DNA of 47,132 nt from an uncultured Prevotella sp. GTDB lineage: Bacteria > Bacteroidota > Bacteroidia > Bacteroidales > Bacteroidaceae. Below, in pieces: positions 32,609 through 41,866 of the stretch. The stretch lies in assembly GCA_946998295.1 (NCBI GenBank), contig CAMPYS010000013.1:1-47132 (forward strand), given 5' to 3'. The first letter of the stretch is position 1; every line of letters begins with the position of its first letter. The notes beneath the pieces are model-generated. The model was not told the DNA's origin. It saw nothing but the letters and a program-made list of their open reading frames with translations, and did not search any database. The position numbers were made by a program, and so were the translations under genes.

Positions 32609-35461
32609 ATGGAATATAATTTTGTTGAGATTGAACGAAAGTGGCAACAGCGTTGGAGAGAAGCGCAAATTTATAAAGTTACTGAAGATAAAAATAAAAA
32701 AAAATACTACGTACTTAATATGTTTCCTTACCCCTCAGGAGCAGGTCTTCATGTAGGGCATCCATTAGGCTATATAGCTAGTGATATTTATGCAAGATAT
32801 AAACGTCTTAATGGGTTTAATGTACTAAACCCTATGGGGTATGATGCTTATGGTTTACCAGCAGAACAGTATGCAATACAAACTGGTCAGCATCCAGCAG
32901 TAACTACGGAAAAAAACATTATTCGCTATAGAGAACAACTTGACAAAATTGGATTTAGCTTTGATTGGAGTAGAGAAATACGCACATGCTCTCCTACTTA
33001 TTATCATTGGACTCAGTGGGCTTTTGAACTTATGTTCAATTCCTACTATGACAATCGAGAGGCTAAAGCTATGCCTATTTCTAAGCTTGTTAATCATTTT
33101 GAAGAAAAAGGCACTCTTAATTTAGATGTAGCTCAAGGTGAGGAACTTATGTTTTCTTCACGTGAATGGTTAAGCATGAATGAAGAAGAACAGCAACGTA
33201 CACTAATGAACTATCGTATAGCTTATCTTGGCGAGACTATGGTAAACTGGTGTCCTATGCTTGGGACTGTATTAGCTAATGATGAGGTTGTAGAAGGTGT
33301 AAGTGAGCGAGGAGGCTATCCTGTAGTTCAACGTAAGATGAGACAGTGGTGTTTAAGAGTATCAGCTTATGCAGAACGTTTACTTACTGGATTAGATGAA
33401 GTTCAATGGTCTGAATCAATGAAAGAGACACAACGTAATTGGATCGGAAAATCTCAAGGAACAGAAATTACTTTTAAAAGCATTACACCGAATGGGAATT
33501 CTGAAAAAGAAGGTAATTTTACAGTATTTACTACTCGTGCAGATACTATATTTGGTGTTACGTTTATGGTACTGGCACCAGAAAGTGAAATAGTAGAAAA
33601 TCTTACAACTGCTGATAATAAGCTTGAAGTTTCAGAATATCTTAAATATGTTTCAAAACGTACAGAAAGGGAACGTATTAGCGATCGTAAAGTAACAGGA
33701 GTATTTACAGGATCTTATGCAATAAATCCTTTTACTAAGAAACGTTTACCTATTTATATATCAGAGTATGTACTTGCTGGTTATGGAACTGGAGCAATTA
33801 TGGCAGTACCTGCTCATGATAGTAGAGATTATGCTTTTGCTAAGTATTTTAATTTACCTGTAATCCCACTAATTGAAGGTGCTGATGTAAGTGAAGAAAG
33901 CTTTGATGCTAAAGAAGGTACAATAATAAATAGTCCAATTAATCCTAAAGAAGGAGAATTTAGTCTGAATGGTTTGAGCGTAAAACAAGCGATAGATAAA
34001 ACTCGTAAACATGTAGTAGAACAGGGGATAGGAAGGTTGAAAATAAATTATCGTTTGAGAGATGCAATTTTTTCTCGTCAACGATATTGGGGAGAGCCTT
34101 TTCCTATATATTATAAATCAGGAATGCCTTATTTGATCCCTGAAGATTGTTTACCACTTGAATTGCCAGAGATAGACAAATTTCAACCAACAGAGACAGG
34201 TGAACCACCATTAGGCAGAGCTATATTATGGGCATGGGATGAAGCCAATAGACATATTGTTGCAAAGGACTTAATAGATAATAAGACAATATTTCCTATA
34301 GAGCTAAACACAATGCCTGGTTTTGCAGGTAGTTCAGCTTATTATTTGAGATATATGGATCCTCATAATAATAAAGCATTAGTTAGTAAAGAAGCTGCTA
34401 ATTATTGGAAAAATGTAGATCTTTATGTTGGAGGTACAGAACATGCTACAGGTCATTTAATATATAGCCGTTTTTGGAACAAATTTCTTTATGATTATGG
34501 GTATAGTTTTACAAATGAACCATTTGCTAAGTTAGTTAATCAAGGGATGATTCAAGGACGTTCCAACTTTGTTTATCGAGTAAATAGCGATAAACATGAT
34601 GAAGCACCTACTTTTGTTAGTTTAGGATTAAAAGAAAATTATACTACAACACCTATACATGTTGATGTTAATATTGTAGATAATGATATATTAGATATTG
34701 AGGCTTTTCGTGCTTGGCGTCCAGAGTTTAAGAATGCCCGTTTTATCTTAGAAGGTGGAGAATACAAATGTGGCTGGACTGTAGAAAAAATGTCTAAGTC
34801 AATGTTTAATGTAGTAAATCCAGATGTTATTATAGAAAAGTATGGAGCAGATACTTTACGTCTTTATGAAATGTTTTTAGGTCCAGTAGAAGCAAGTAAA
34901 CCTTGGGATACTAAAGGAATAGATGGTTGTTATCGTTTTTTAAAAAAATTTTGGAGACTTTATCAACAGCCTTTAAGTTCAGAAGCACCTAACAAGGACT
35001 CTTTAAAAAGTATCAATAAACTAATAAAGAAAGTAACAAACGATGTAGAGAATTTTTCTTACAATACTGCTATTTCTGCATTTATGATATGTGCTAATGA
35101 GTTGTATCAGAACAAGTGTAATAATCGTGAAGTTCTAAAGCAGATGCTAACTCTTATAGCACCATTTACGCCCCATATTGCCGATGAATTATGGGAAATT
35201 ATAGGAGAAAGTGGATTTGTATGTGATAGTCATTGGCCAAAGTGGAATGATCAGTATTTACGTGAAGATGAGGTTCAATTAACTATATCTTTTAATGGAA
35301 AAGGACGTTTTCAGTTAACATTTCCTGCTGATGCTGATAGAGACGATATAGAAGCTAAAGTATTATCAGATGAACGTAGTAAGAAATATATAGATGGACA
35401 TCGTATAATAAAAATAATTATAGTACCAAAGAAAATAGTAAATATTGTATACACTAAATAA
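32609..35461 (+). CDS. leuS: Leucyl-tRNA synthetase
   Basis: A 950-residue class I aminoacyl-tRNA synthetase charging tRNA-Leu. The start is the ATG at 32609 (MEYNFVEIERKWQQRW), the normal N-terminus. HVGH (48-51, within YPSGAGLHVGHPLGY) is the HIGH motif; KMSKS is at 727-731. The CP1 editing domain lies between, with TTRADTIFG and GTGAIMAVPAHDSRD. An insert around HFEEKGTLNL...SREWLSMNEEEQQR before NWCP appears typical of Bacteroidetes LeuS. First gene of a likely leuS-yitT-rdgB-GT2-porZ operon (gaps of 34, -1, 5 and 7 bp). Confidence 0.97.
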   Translation: MEYNFVEIERKWQQRWREAQIYKVTEDKNKKKYYVLNMFPYPSGAGLHVGHPLGYIASDIYARYKRLNGFNVLNPMGYDAYGLPAEQYAIQTGQHPAVTTEKNIIRYREQLDKIGFSFDWSREIRTCSPTYYHWTQWAFELMFNSYYDNREAKAMPISKLVNHFEEKGTLNLDVAQGEELMFSSREWLSMNEEEQQRTLMNYRIAYLGETMVNWCPMLGTVLANDEVVEGVSERGGYPVVQRKMRQWCLRVSAYAERLLTGLDEVQWSESMKETQRNWIGKSQGTEITFKSITPNGNSEKEGNFTVFTTRADTIFGVTFMVLAPESEIVENLTTADNKLEVSEYLKYVSKRTERERISDRKVTGVFTGSYAINPFTKKRLPIYISEYVLAGYGTGAIMAVPAHDSRDYAFAKYFNLPVIPLIEGADVSEESFDAKEGTIINSPINPKEGEFSLNGLSVKQAIDKTRKHVVEQGIGRLKINYRLRDAIFSRQRYWGEPFPIYYKSGMPYLIPEDCLPLELPEIDKFQPTETGEPPLGRAILWAWDEANRHIVAKDLIDNKTIFPIELNTMPGFAGSSAYYLRYMDPHNNKALVSKEAANYWKNVDLYVGGTEHATGHLIYSRFWNKFLYDYGYSFTNEPFAKLVNQGMIQGRSNFVYRVNSDKHDEAPTFVSLGLKENYTTTPIHVDVNIVDNDILDIEAFRAWRPEFKNARFILEGGEYKCGWTVEKMSKSMFNVVNPDVIIEKYGADTLRLYEMFLGPVEASKPWDTKGIDGCYRFLKKFWRLYQQPLSSEAPNKDSLKSINKLIKKVTNDVENFSYNTAISAFMICANELYQNKCNNREVLKQMLTLIAPFTPHIADELWEIIGESGFVCDSHWPKWNDQYLREDEVQLTISFNGKGRFQLTFPADADRDDIEAKVLSDERSKKYIDGHRIIKIIIVPKKIVNIVYTK

Positions 35462-35495
35462 AAAATATAAAACTCTATAACACAAATAGAAAATT

Positions 35496-36455
35496 ATGAC
35501 AATAAACCAGCAATTAATTAGAAACGAAGTAAAAGATTATGTATTTATAACTGTAGGATTATTATTATATACTATTGGTTTTACGGTATTCCTTATGCCT
35601 TATGAGATTGTAACAGGAGGACTTACTGGTTTTTCGGCTATCATTTTTTATGCAACAGGCTTTAAGATGGAAAATACTTATATGATAGTTAACATTTTAT
35701 TACTTATTCCCGCATTAAAGATTCGCGGTTTCAAGTTTATGATGAAAACTATATATGCCATCTTTGTTCTTTATTTTATGTTAAAAATAGCCCAAGGGTT
35801 GATGCCTTTAGATTCTTGTGGACATTTTGTACGTATTCTTGGTAAAGATCAAGATTTTATGTCTTTAGTTGTCGGTTGCTGTATTACAGGTTCGGGTATG
35901 GCAACAGTCTTTCTAAATAATGGAAGTATGGGAGGAACAGATATTGTTGCGGTATGTATAAATAAGTACAAAGATATATCTTTAGGTCAAGTATTGATGG
36001 CAGCTGATGTTTGTATTATCGGTATATGTATGTTATTTCCTGAATTTGGAGGATATGTTGATCGTCTTCATAAGTTAGTCTTCGGACTGTGTACAATGTT
36101 TGTAGAGTGCTTTATTTTAGACCATGTTATGGACTCAAGATGTCAATCAGTTCAATTCTTAATATTTTCAAAGAAATATGAAGAGCTAGCTGATATGATA
36201 ATGAAAGAGCGCGATAGAGGTATAACCATATTAGATGGTCACGGATGGTATACAGGTAAAGATGTTAAGGTGATTTGTTTAATGGCAAAGCGCAATGAAA
36301 GTCAATCAATATTCAGAATAGTAAAGATTATAGATCCAACTGCTTTTGTTTCTCAAACATCTGTAATAGGTGTTTATGGTAATGGTTTTGATAGGATTAA
36401 AGTAAGTACAAAAAGAGCAGAAAAGGTATTAGAAAATAAAGACCATAATAACTGA
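35496..36455 (+). CDS. YitT family membrane protein
   Basis: A 319-residue protein. An N-terminal YitT membrane domain (about five or six hydrophobic segments; GFTVFLMPYEIVTGGLTGFSAI and NNGSMGGTDIVAV are typical) is followed by a cytoplasmic DUF2179 domain (about 225-310, RGITILDGHGWYTGKDVKVICLMAKR). The family is conserved but its transported species is not established. Its stop overlaps the ATG of rdgB by one base. Confidence 0.9.
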   Translation: MTINQQLIRNEVKDYVFITVGLLLYTIGFTVFLMPYEIVTGGLTGFSAIIFYATGFKMENTYMIVNILLLIPALKIRGFKFMMKTIYAIFVLYFMLKIAQGLMPLDSCGHFVRILGKDQDFMSLVVGCCITGSGMATVFLNNGSMGGTDIVAVCINKYKDISLGQVLMAADVCIIGICMLFPEFGGYVDRLHKLVFGLCTMFVECFILDHVMDSRCQSVQFLIFSKKYEELADMIMKERDRGITILDGHGWYTGKDVKVICLMAKRNESQSIFRIVKIIDPTAFVSQTSVIGVYGNGFDRIKVSTKRAEKVLENKDHNN

Positions 36456-37066
36456 TGGATAAGATAAAAATAGTTTTTGCAACTAATAATAGCCATAAAC
36501 TTTCAGAAATAAAAGCTATATTAGGTACTGATTTTGATATACTTTCGCTTAAAGATATTAACTGTAATGTAGATATACCAGAAACATCAGACACTATAGA
36601 GGGGAATGCTAGTTTAAAGTCCCACTATGTTTGGGAACATTATCATCTTGATTGTTTTTCTGATGATACAGGACTTGAAGTTGACTTTTTAAATGGAGAA
36701 CCTGGTGTTCATTCTGCACGTTATGCCGATGGTAAAGACCATGACAGTAAGGCAAATATAGATAAACTTCTTAAAAAATTAGGTAATACTAATATGCGTA
36801 ATGCACGTTTTAGAACTGTAATTTCGCTTATTGTTAATGGTCAAGAAATACAATTTGAAGGCATTATAAATGGTACAATTGCAAAAAAACTTAGTGGTAC
36901 AGGTGGCTTTGGATATGATCCTATATTTATTCCAAATGGATATAATGAAAGTTTTGCAGATTTAGGTGAGAATGTCAAAAACAAAATATCCCATCGTTCA
37001 CTTGCAGTTACTAAGTTAGCTAATTATTTAATAATATTACAAGATAGACATAATAAAACAAAGTAG
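36455..37066 (+). CDS. rdgB: Non-canonical purine NTP pyrophosphatase (RdgB/HAM1)
   Basis: A 203-residue house-cleaning enzyme hydrolysing dITP, XTP and ITP to monophosphates and pyrophosphate, so keeping inosine and xanthine out of nucleic acids. The N-terminal FATNNSHKLSEIKAIL, the SDDTGLEVDFLNGEPGVHSARYA segment, GGFGYDPIF and SHRSLA are all family motifs. Begins within the yitT stop (TGATG) and ends 5 bp before the glycosyltransferase gene. Confidence 0.95.
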   Translation: MDKIKIVFATNNSHKLSEIKAILGTDFDILSLKDINCNVDIPETSDTIEGNASLKSHYVWEHYHLDCFSDDTGLEVDFLNGEPGVHSARYADGKDHDSKANIDKLLKKLGNTNMRNARFRTVISLIVNGQEIQFEGIINGTIAKKLSGTGGFGYDPIFIPNGYNESFADLGENVKNKISHRSLAVTKLANYLIILQDRHNKTK

Positions 37067-37071
37067 CTTTT

Positions 37072-37950
37072 ATGTCAAAGTCGTTATCTATACTACTTCC
37101 AACATTTAACTGCTTTTGTAGAGATTTAGTAACAGAATTGCAGTATCAGTGTGAACAAGCAGAAATAGATTATGAGATAATAGTTGCAGATGATGGCTCT
37201 ACAGATAAAAAAATTATAGAAAAGAATAAGTCTATAATAAATCTTAAAGGTGTTACTTACATATTGCGGAAACAGAACGTAGGTCGTTCTGCTATCCGCA
37301 ATTTTCTTATATCTATTTCATCAAAATCATATTTATTATTTATAGATGGCGATTTAAGTATTAATAATCCACATTTTATAGAAAACTATATAAAAGCAGA
37401 AGGAGATGTTATAGTAGGTGGACTTACAATTACAAATGATGTAAAACAATGGGGTAGTAACTTACGTTTTAGATATGAGCAAGCATTTGAAAAAAACAAT
37501 ACTTTAGCTATTAGACAAAATAAACCATATCAAAATATACGTACTACAAACTTATTAATAGCTCGTAGTGTAATAGGTGCTTCATTATTTGATGAGAACT
37601 TTAGTCATTATGGTTATGAAGATGTATTGTTAGGTAAAACTTTTGAACGAAAAAGATTTAAAGTTACTCATATCGATAATCCTATATTGCTTAATGATTT
37701 TGAAACAAATGAGCAATTTTTATACAAGACAGAACAAGCATTGCAAACACTTAATGAATTTCAACAAATTCTTAAAGGATATTCTAAAATAATAGAATAT
37801 AATGATAAATTTAAAGTTTTACATTTACATATAGTTTTGAGGATAGTTTATAAATTGATAGGTAAATCATTCAAAAAATACCTATTAAATAATAAACCGC
37901 GTGTTTTTTTGTTTAATTTATATAAGCTATTGTATTTTGCTTATTTATGA
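37072..37950 (+). CDS. Family 2 glycosyltransferase
   Basis: A 292-residue GT-A-fold glycosyltransferase. LSILLPTFNCF opens the nucleotide-binding domain, VADDGSTDKK holds the first Asp pair (40-41), and FIDGDLSI (DGD 92-94) is the metal-binding DxD. The C-terminal third has no clear membrane segment beyond a weak one at the end. Donor and acceptor are unknown. It immediately precedes the PorZ-like gene (7 bp), which could hint at surface-polysaccharide work. Confidence 0.88.
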   Translation: MSKSLSILLPTFNCFCRDLVTELQYQCEQAEIDYEIIVADDGSTDKKIIEKNKSIINLKGVTYILRKQNVGRSAIRNFLISISSKSYLLFIDGDLSINNPHFIENYIKAEGDVIVGGLTITNDVKQWGSNLRFRYEQAFEKNNTLAIRQNKPYQNIRTTNLLIARSVIGASLFDENFSHYGYEDVLLGKTFERKRFKVTHIDNPILLNDFETNEQFLYKTEQALQTLNEFQQILKGYSKIIEYNDKFKVLHLHIVLRIVYKLIGKSFKKYLLNNKPRVFLFNLYKLLYFAYL

Positions 37951-37957
37951 TAAAATT

Positions 37958-39988
37958 ATGATGAAAAATATTTCAAAATTTTTAGTTCTTATATTTTTAT
38001 TGTTATCAGCGATAGAAATGGAAGCACAGCCAGGAACATGGCGTAACTATATGGCATATAGTGATATTAAGTGGGTAGAGCAGGATAGACAATACTTATA
38101 TGTTCTTGCTTCAAATAATCTATACCGTTATAATACTAAGGATAAAAGTATACAATATTACGATAAGTTAACAGGACTAACAAGTACAGATATTTATTTT
38201 ATAGCATGGAATAAAGTTGCACGACGTTTAGTTATAGTATATTATGATTATACAATAGATTTACTTGACGAAAAAGGAAATGTAACAACTATTTTCAGTT
38301 ATAAAACAAAGACTATGACAGAAGATAAGACAATTAATAGTATATATACATATAACCAATATTGTTATGTATCAACAGGATTTGGAGTATTAAAAATAGA
38401 TGTTGCAAAAGGAGTAATTCAAGATACTTATAAGTTAGGAGTTAAAGTAGATAAGACTTATATTGCCAATGGTTATATTTATGCTTGTAGTGTAAAAGAT
38501 GGATGTTTTAGAGCATTACTTACAGATAATCTTTTAGATCATAATAACTGGAAGCGAGTAGGGGAGTATAAACATTCTGCACAGCAATACGATAAAAAAC
38601 TATATGAGCAGGTGAAAAATATAAAGCCTATAGGTCCAAGACGCAACCATTTTTTCTATATGCAATATCTTAATGATAGACTTTATACTACCGCAGGGCT
38701 GTTTGAGAGTGGAGCTACAAATCTTTATGAGCCAGGAGAAGTGCAAGTATTAGATAAAAATCAGCAATGGACAATTTACCAAAACGATATAGCAATAAAA
38801 ACGAGACGAAACTATGAGGATATGAACTGTCTCGCAGTTGACCCAAAGAATCCAAATCATGTTTTTGTAGGTGGAAGAACAGGCTTATATGAGTTTTTGA
38901 ATGGAAAGTTTAAAACAGCTTATGATACAAAAAATAGTCCATTGATGCATGCTGTTGAAAATAAAAAAGAATTAGATGATAATTATATATTAGTAAATGG
39001 TCTTCTTTATGATAAAAAAGGTAGTTTGTGGATTTTGAATTGTCAAACTTTCTCTACATCACTTCTCGAACTAAAACCTAATGGCAAATTTGTTACACAT
39101 AATAAGCCAGAATTAATGCATAGTGGTTTATCACTTGTGGTGATGCGACAACCTATTCAAGATAGTCGTAATTTGATATGGTTTGTAAATTATAATTGGC
39201 AATTACCAGCATTATTCTGCTATGATCCTGCTACAGATAAGTTAGTCCGTTATACAAAGTTTATTAATCAAGATCATGAGCAATTAGCAATTAGAGATGT
39301 AAGCTGTGTTGTTGAGGATATTGATGGTAATATGTGGGTAGGAACTAATGTTGGTCCACTTATGTTGAAAAAAGAGTTAATAGGTAAAGGTTCTGATATA
39401 GAGTTTGAGCAAGTAAAGATAGCACGAAATGATGGTACGAACCTTGCAGACTATTTACTTTCTGATGTAGGAATAACAAGTATTGCTATAGATAAAGCTG
39501 GACGTAAATGGTTTGGAACGACTAACAATGGGGTCTACCTTATAAGTGCTGATGGTCAGAAACAGATACATCATTTTCTTTCATTTACAACTCCATTGTT
39601 ATCAGATATAATCGAAAGTATTGCTATAGATCATAGTAATGGTGAAGTTTTTTTTGGAACAGACAAAGGGCTATGTTCATATATGGGTGATGCTACAGAA
39701 CCTGTAAATGACCCTAATTCAGATATAACATATGCTTATCCCAATCCTGTTACCCCAGACTATACAGGACCAATTACAGTTGTAGGCCTAGCCGCTAATT
39801 CTGAAGTTAGAGTAGTTACAGTAAATGGCACTTTAGTAGCTAAAGGGTGTAGTAATGGGGGTACTTATGTATGGGATGGTAATGATCTTAATGGACAGCG
39901 TGTAGCTTCAGGAATTTATATGGTTCAAGCTGTCACAGAGCTGGGAAAGCATGGAATAGTGTGTCGTATAGCAATAGTTAATAACTAA
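37958..39988 (+). CDS. porZ: PorZ-like beta-propeller protein with T9SS-type C-terminal domain
   Basis: A 676-residue secreted protein. The start is the ATG at 37958, chosen because it opens a good signal peptide (MMKNISKFLVLIFLLLSAIEMEAQ); the longer frame is inside the GT2 gene. Two beta-propeller regions are suggested by repeats such as NLYRYNTKDKSIQYYDKLTGLTS and a GLYEFLNGKF segment, with two-component-regulator-propeller motifs (DIDGNMWVGTNVGPLML, DKAGRKWFGTTNNGVYLI). The last 80 residues (YAYPNPVTPDYTGPITV...WDGNDLNGQRVASGIYMVQ) are a type IX secretion-like C-terminal beta-sandwich. This is the architecture of P. gingivalis PorZ, which supports anionic-LPS attachment to T9SS cargo. No other por genes are in the window. 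Confidence 0.72.
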   Translation: MMKNISKFLVLIFLLLSAIEMEAQPGTWRNYMAYSDIKWVEQDRQYLYVLASNNLYRYNTKDKSIQYYDKLTGLTSTDIYFIAWNKVARRLVIVYYDYTIDLLDEKGNVTTIFSYKTKTMTEDKTINSIYTYNQYCYVSTGFGVLKIDVAKGVIQDTYKLGVKVDKTYIANGYIYACSVKDGCFRALLTDNLLDHNNWKRVGEYKHSAQQYDKKLYEQVKNIKPIGPRRNHFFYMQYLNDRLYTTAGLFESGATNLYEPGEVQVLDKNQQWTIYQNDIAIKTRRNYEDMNCLAVDPKNPNHVFVGGRTGLYEFLNGKFKTAYDTKNSPLMHAVENKKELDDNYILVNGLLYDKKGSLWILNCQTFSTSLLELKPNGKFVTHNKPELMHSGLSLVVMRQPIQDSRNLIWFVNYNWQLPALFCYDPATDKLVRYTKFINQDHEQLAIRDVSCVVEDIDGNMWVGTNVGPLMLKKELIGKGSDIEFEQVKIARNDGTNLADYLLSDVGITSIAIDKAGRKWFGTTNNGVYLISADGQKQIHHFLSFTTPLLSDIIESIAIDHSNGEVFFGTDKGLCSYMGDATEPVNDPNSDITYAYPNPVTPDYTGPITVVGLAANSEVRVVTVNGTLVAKGCSNGGTYVWDGNDLNGQRVASGIYMVQAVTELGKHGIVCRIAIVNN

Positions 39989-40009
39989 CGGGATAGACGA
40001 ACTTAGTTA
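39982..40009. terminator. Weak hairpin between convergent porZ and small helical protein genes
   Basis: TAACTAA (39982-39988) and TTAGTTA (40003-40009) make a 7-bp A/T-rich stem around a 14-nt loop. The stop codons of both convergent genes sit in the two arms. A T-run follows on the plus strand (about 40017-40025). Confidence 0.45.
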
Positions 40010-40392
40010 GATATATATTTTTTTATATTGGCTATTTTGTTTTTTCGTGTTATAGAGTAGATAGTATTATTTTTATCAAGCCAGTCAAATAACATTAATG
40101 ATTTCTTTAAAAGTATTTCCCTTAGCGGATTGACTTTATAGCTTGCTTCTGCATAAAGTAGTTCTGCAACAATTTCTAATCTGTCTAAGACTTCTGATTT
40201 TTTCCAATTATCAAAAGCATAAGTAATAAGTTCATCAACAGTTAAGTTACGAAGTAACGTATAATCTCCTACATATTGTCTATACATATCTTTTAATTCA
40301 TCATCTTTATCTTCCTTCTTTTTTTCTAAAAAATGGGTTAAAGCTATTGCAAATTCTTCTATTAACCGCAAAAAATAATCTCTTTGTAGCAT
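40003..40392 (-). CDS. Small helical protein of unknown function
   Basis: A 129-residue, charged, mostly helical cytoplasmic protein with no signal peptide. The N-terminus MLQRDYFLRLIEEFAIALTHFLEKKKED resembles a family of short proteins in Bacteroidetes and Clostridia (possibly DUF6483-like), without known function. It is last in a minus-strand run, 37 bp behind the second DUF6080-like gene. Confidence 0.65.
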   Translation of the reverse strand: MLQRDYFLRLIEEFAIALTHFLEKKKEDKDDELKDMYRQYVGDYTLLRNLTVDELITYAFDNWKKSEVLDRLEIVAELLYAEASYKVNPLREILLKKSLMLFDWLDKNNTIYSITRKNKIANIKKYISN

Positions 40393-40429
40393 ATTTGTTT
40401 ATATTTAAAGAAAATATTGATACACTCTT

Positions 40430-41866
40430 CTATGAATATAAATAATTAATAAAAATAGTACTATTATATATATATAGGAATGCTACTATTAATATTAATA
40501 ATAGTCGTAGTGCTATACGCATCTTTGCATTTACTGAACGTAATAAATAGGCTATACTAATAGGGATAATATAAATCCAATGACAAGTCATTATATAAAC
40601 TTCATTTATACCAAAACCTAAAACAATATGTAGTAAAAAGTCAAGAGCAGCAAAAGATAGTACCAAATGTAAAAGTTTTTCGTGTCTTCCATAAATAATA
40701 CCTATGAGAAAAAGGATAATTATAACAGCTTCTATAATATAATTAAATATATTATCATAACTTACAAAAACGGGTCTACTGGTCAATACATCCTTTAGAG
40801 CATATTTTTGGTGTAATTGTATGGACTCTCCAAACATATTTTCTGTTATTGTTTGTAATCTTGGAGTTGTTACATCTGTCCAATTTAAAAATCTTGTTTT
40901 ACTTATAGGTGTTCCTGTATGTGCGAATGCTGGTTTTTTATGTAATTTTTCACGTACTTCTTTACGGTATTTTTCCCATTGATATTCAAAAAATTGTTTC
41001 TGTAATTTATTATCTTTTATTGTTGTAGTGTCCACAAATGTTTTAAACTTTTGTGCTTTTTCCCATTCTACATATTTGTGTTGTTTTGCCTTTCGTTCTT
41101 TATAACGTTTTACAGAGTAGGTATTAAATTGCCATTCACCTATCATCCATACAGCAGCAGCTGGGATTATTATTGCAAGTAAAATGTTTTTTATAGCGAA
41201 GAAACGTTTACCATTAGCAAATAAATTAGCAAATATAACTTTTAGTCCGTTATTCAACGATATTCCTGCCACAAGTAAAAATAATAGTATAGTGTTAGTT
41301 TTATTGAGTTTTTTACGTTTTATAAAACATTTTCCTGTTATATATACTGTAAGTAGCAACGCAAATAGAGATAGAATGAAATGATCAGGCGTTATTGCAG
41401 CTATTAGTACGTGTGCAAACGAATATAATAAAAATGCAAGTATAGTAGAGTCAATAGTAGTAAGGTTTAATATCTCTTTCGATATGCGTAACATCAAAAT
41501 AAATCCATAAACTGTAGCAAATATAGTTCCAAAAGCTACAATAAACTGTACGCAATTAATACCTGTTGTTTCTATTAATATATGGTTTAACAAATAAGCA
41601 GGATAGTAAAAAAAGGCAAGTAAAGGATGCCTGTTTACTTCGTATACAGGATTCCAATCCGAAACAACGATATATGTAAGAGGATCATATCCAGATACTT
41701 GAAAATTACGTACAAACAGTTTAAAATAATCTTTAACAGGATTAGTAAAAAGTTGTGCATAATAGGCTATTAATAATCCATTGAGAATAAGTTGGAATAT
41801 AAAAAAAATAGTAACTGGTAAACGCTCTTCTTTTCGTATCTTTAAGAAGTTAATAAAGCTCTTCAT
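40430..41866 (-). CDS. Polytopic membrane protein, DUF6080-like (paralog 2)
   Basis: A 478-residue inner-membrane protein with about 10 hydrophobic segments, probably of the DUF6080 family. It is clearly paralogous to the gene upstream: both share the N-terminal RKEER, VSGYD, RHPLL..YP.Y, GINC.QF or GINC.VF, SFAH, PDHFI.SL and ESIQLHQ.Y.LKDV..RP.FV.Y..IFNYIIE. Their late GFG(I)NEVYI...W.(F/Y)IIPISI segment is also common. A charged loop of about 80 residues after mid-protein differs between the two. The early loop with conserved Asp, Arg and His resembles that of GT-C glycosyltransferases, but that is a guess. ATG overlaps the stop of paralog 1 by 4 bp (ATGA). Confidence 0.75.
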   Translation of the reverse strand: MKSFINFLKIRKEERLPVTIFFIFQLILNGLLIAYYAQLFTNPVKDYFKLFVRNFQVSGYDPLTYIVVSDWNPVYEVNRHPLLAFFYYPAYLLNHILIETTGINCVQFIVAFGTIFATVYGFILMLRISKEILNLTTIDSTILAFLLYSFAHVLIAAITPDHFILSLFALLLTVYITGKCFIKRKKLNKTNTILLFLLVAGISLNNGLKVIFANLFANGKRFFAIKNILLAIIIPAAAVWMIGEWQFNTYSVKRYKERKAKQHKYVEWEKAQKFKTFVDTTTIKDNKLQKQFFEYQWEKYRKEVREKLHKKPAFAHTGTPISKTRFLNWTDVTTPRLQTITENMFGESIQLHQKYALKDVLTSRPVFVSYDNIFNYIIEAVIIILFLIGIIYGRHEKLLHLVLSFAALDFLLHIVLGFGINEVYIMTCHWIYIIPISIAYLLRSVNAKMRIALRLLLILIVAFLYIYNSTIFINYLYS

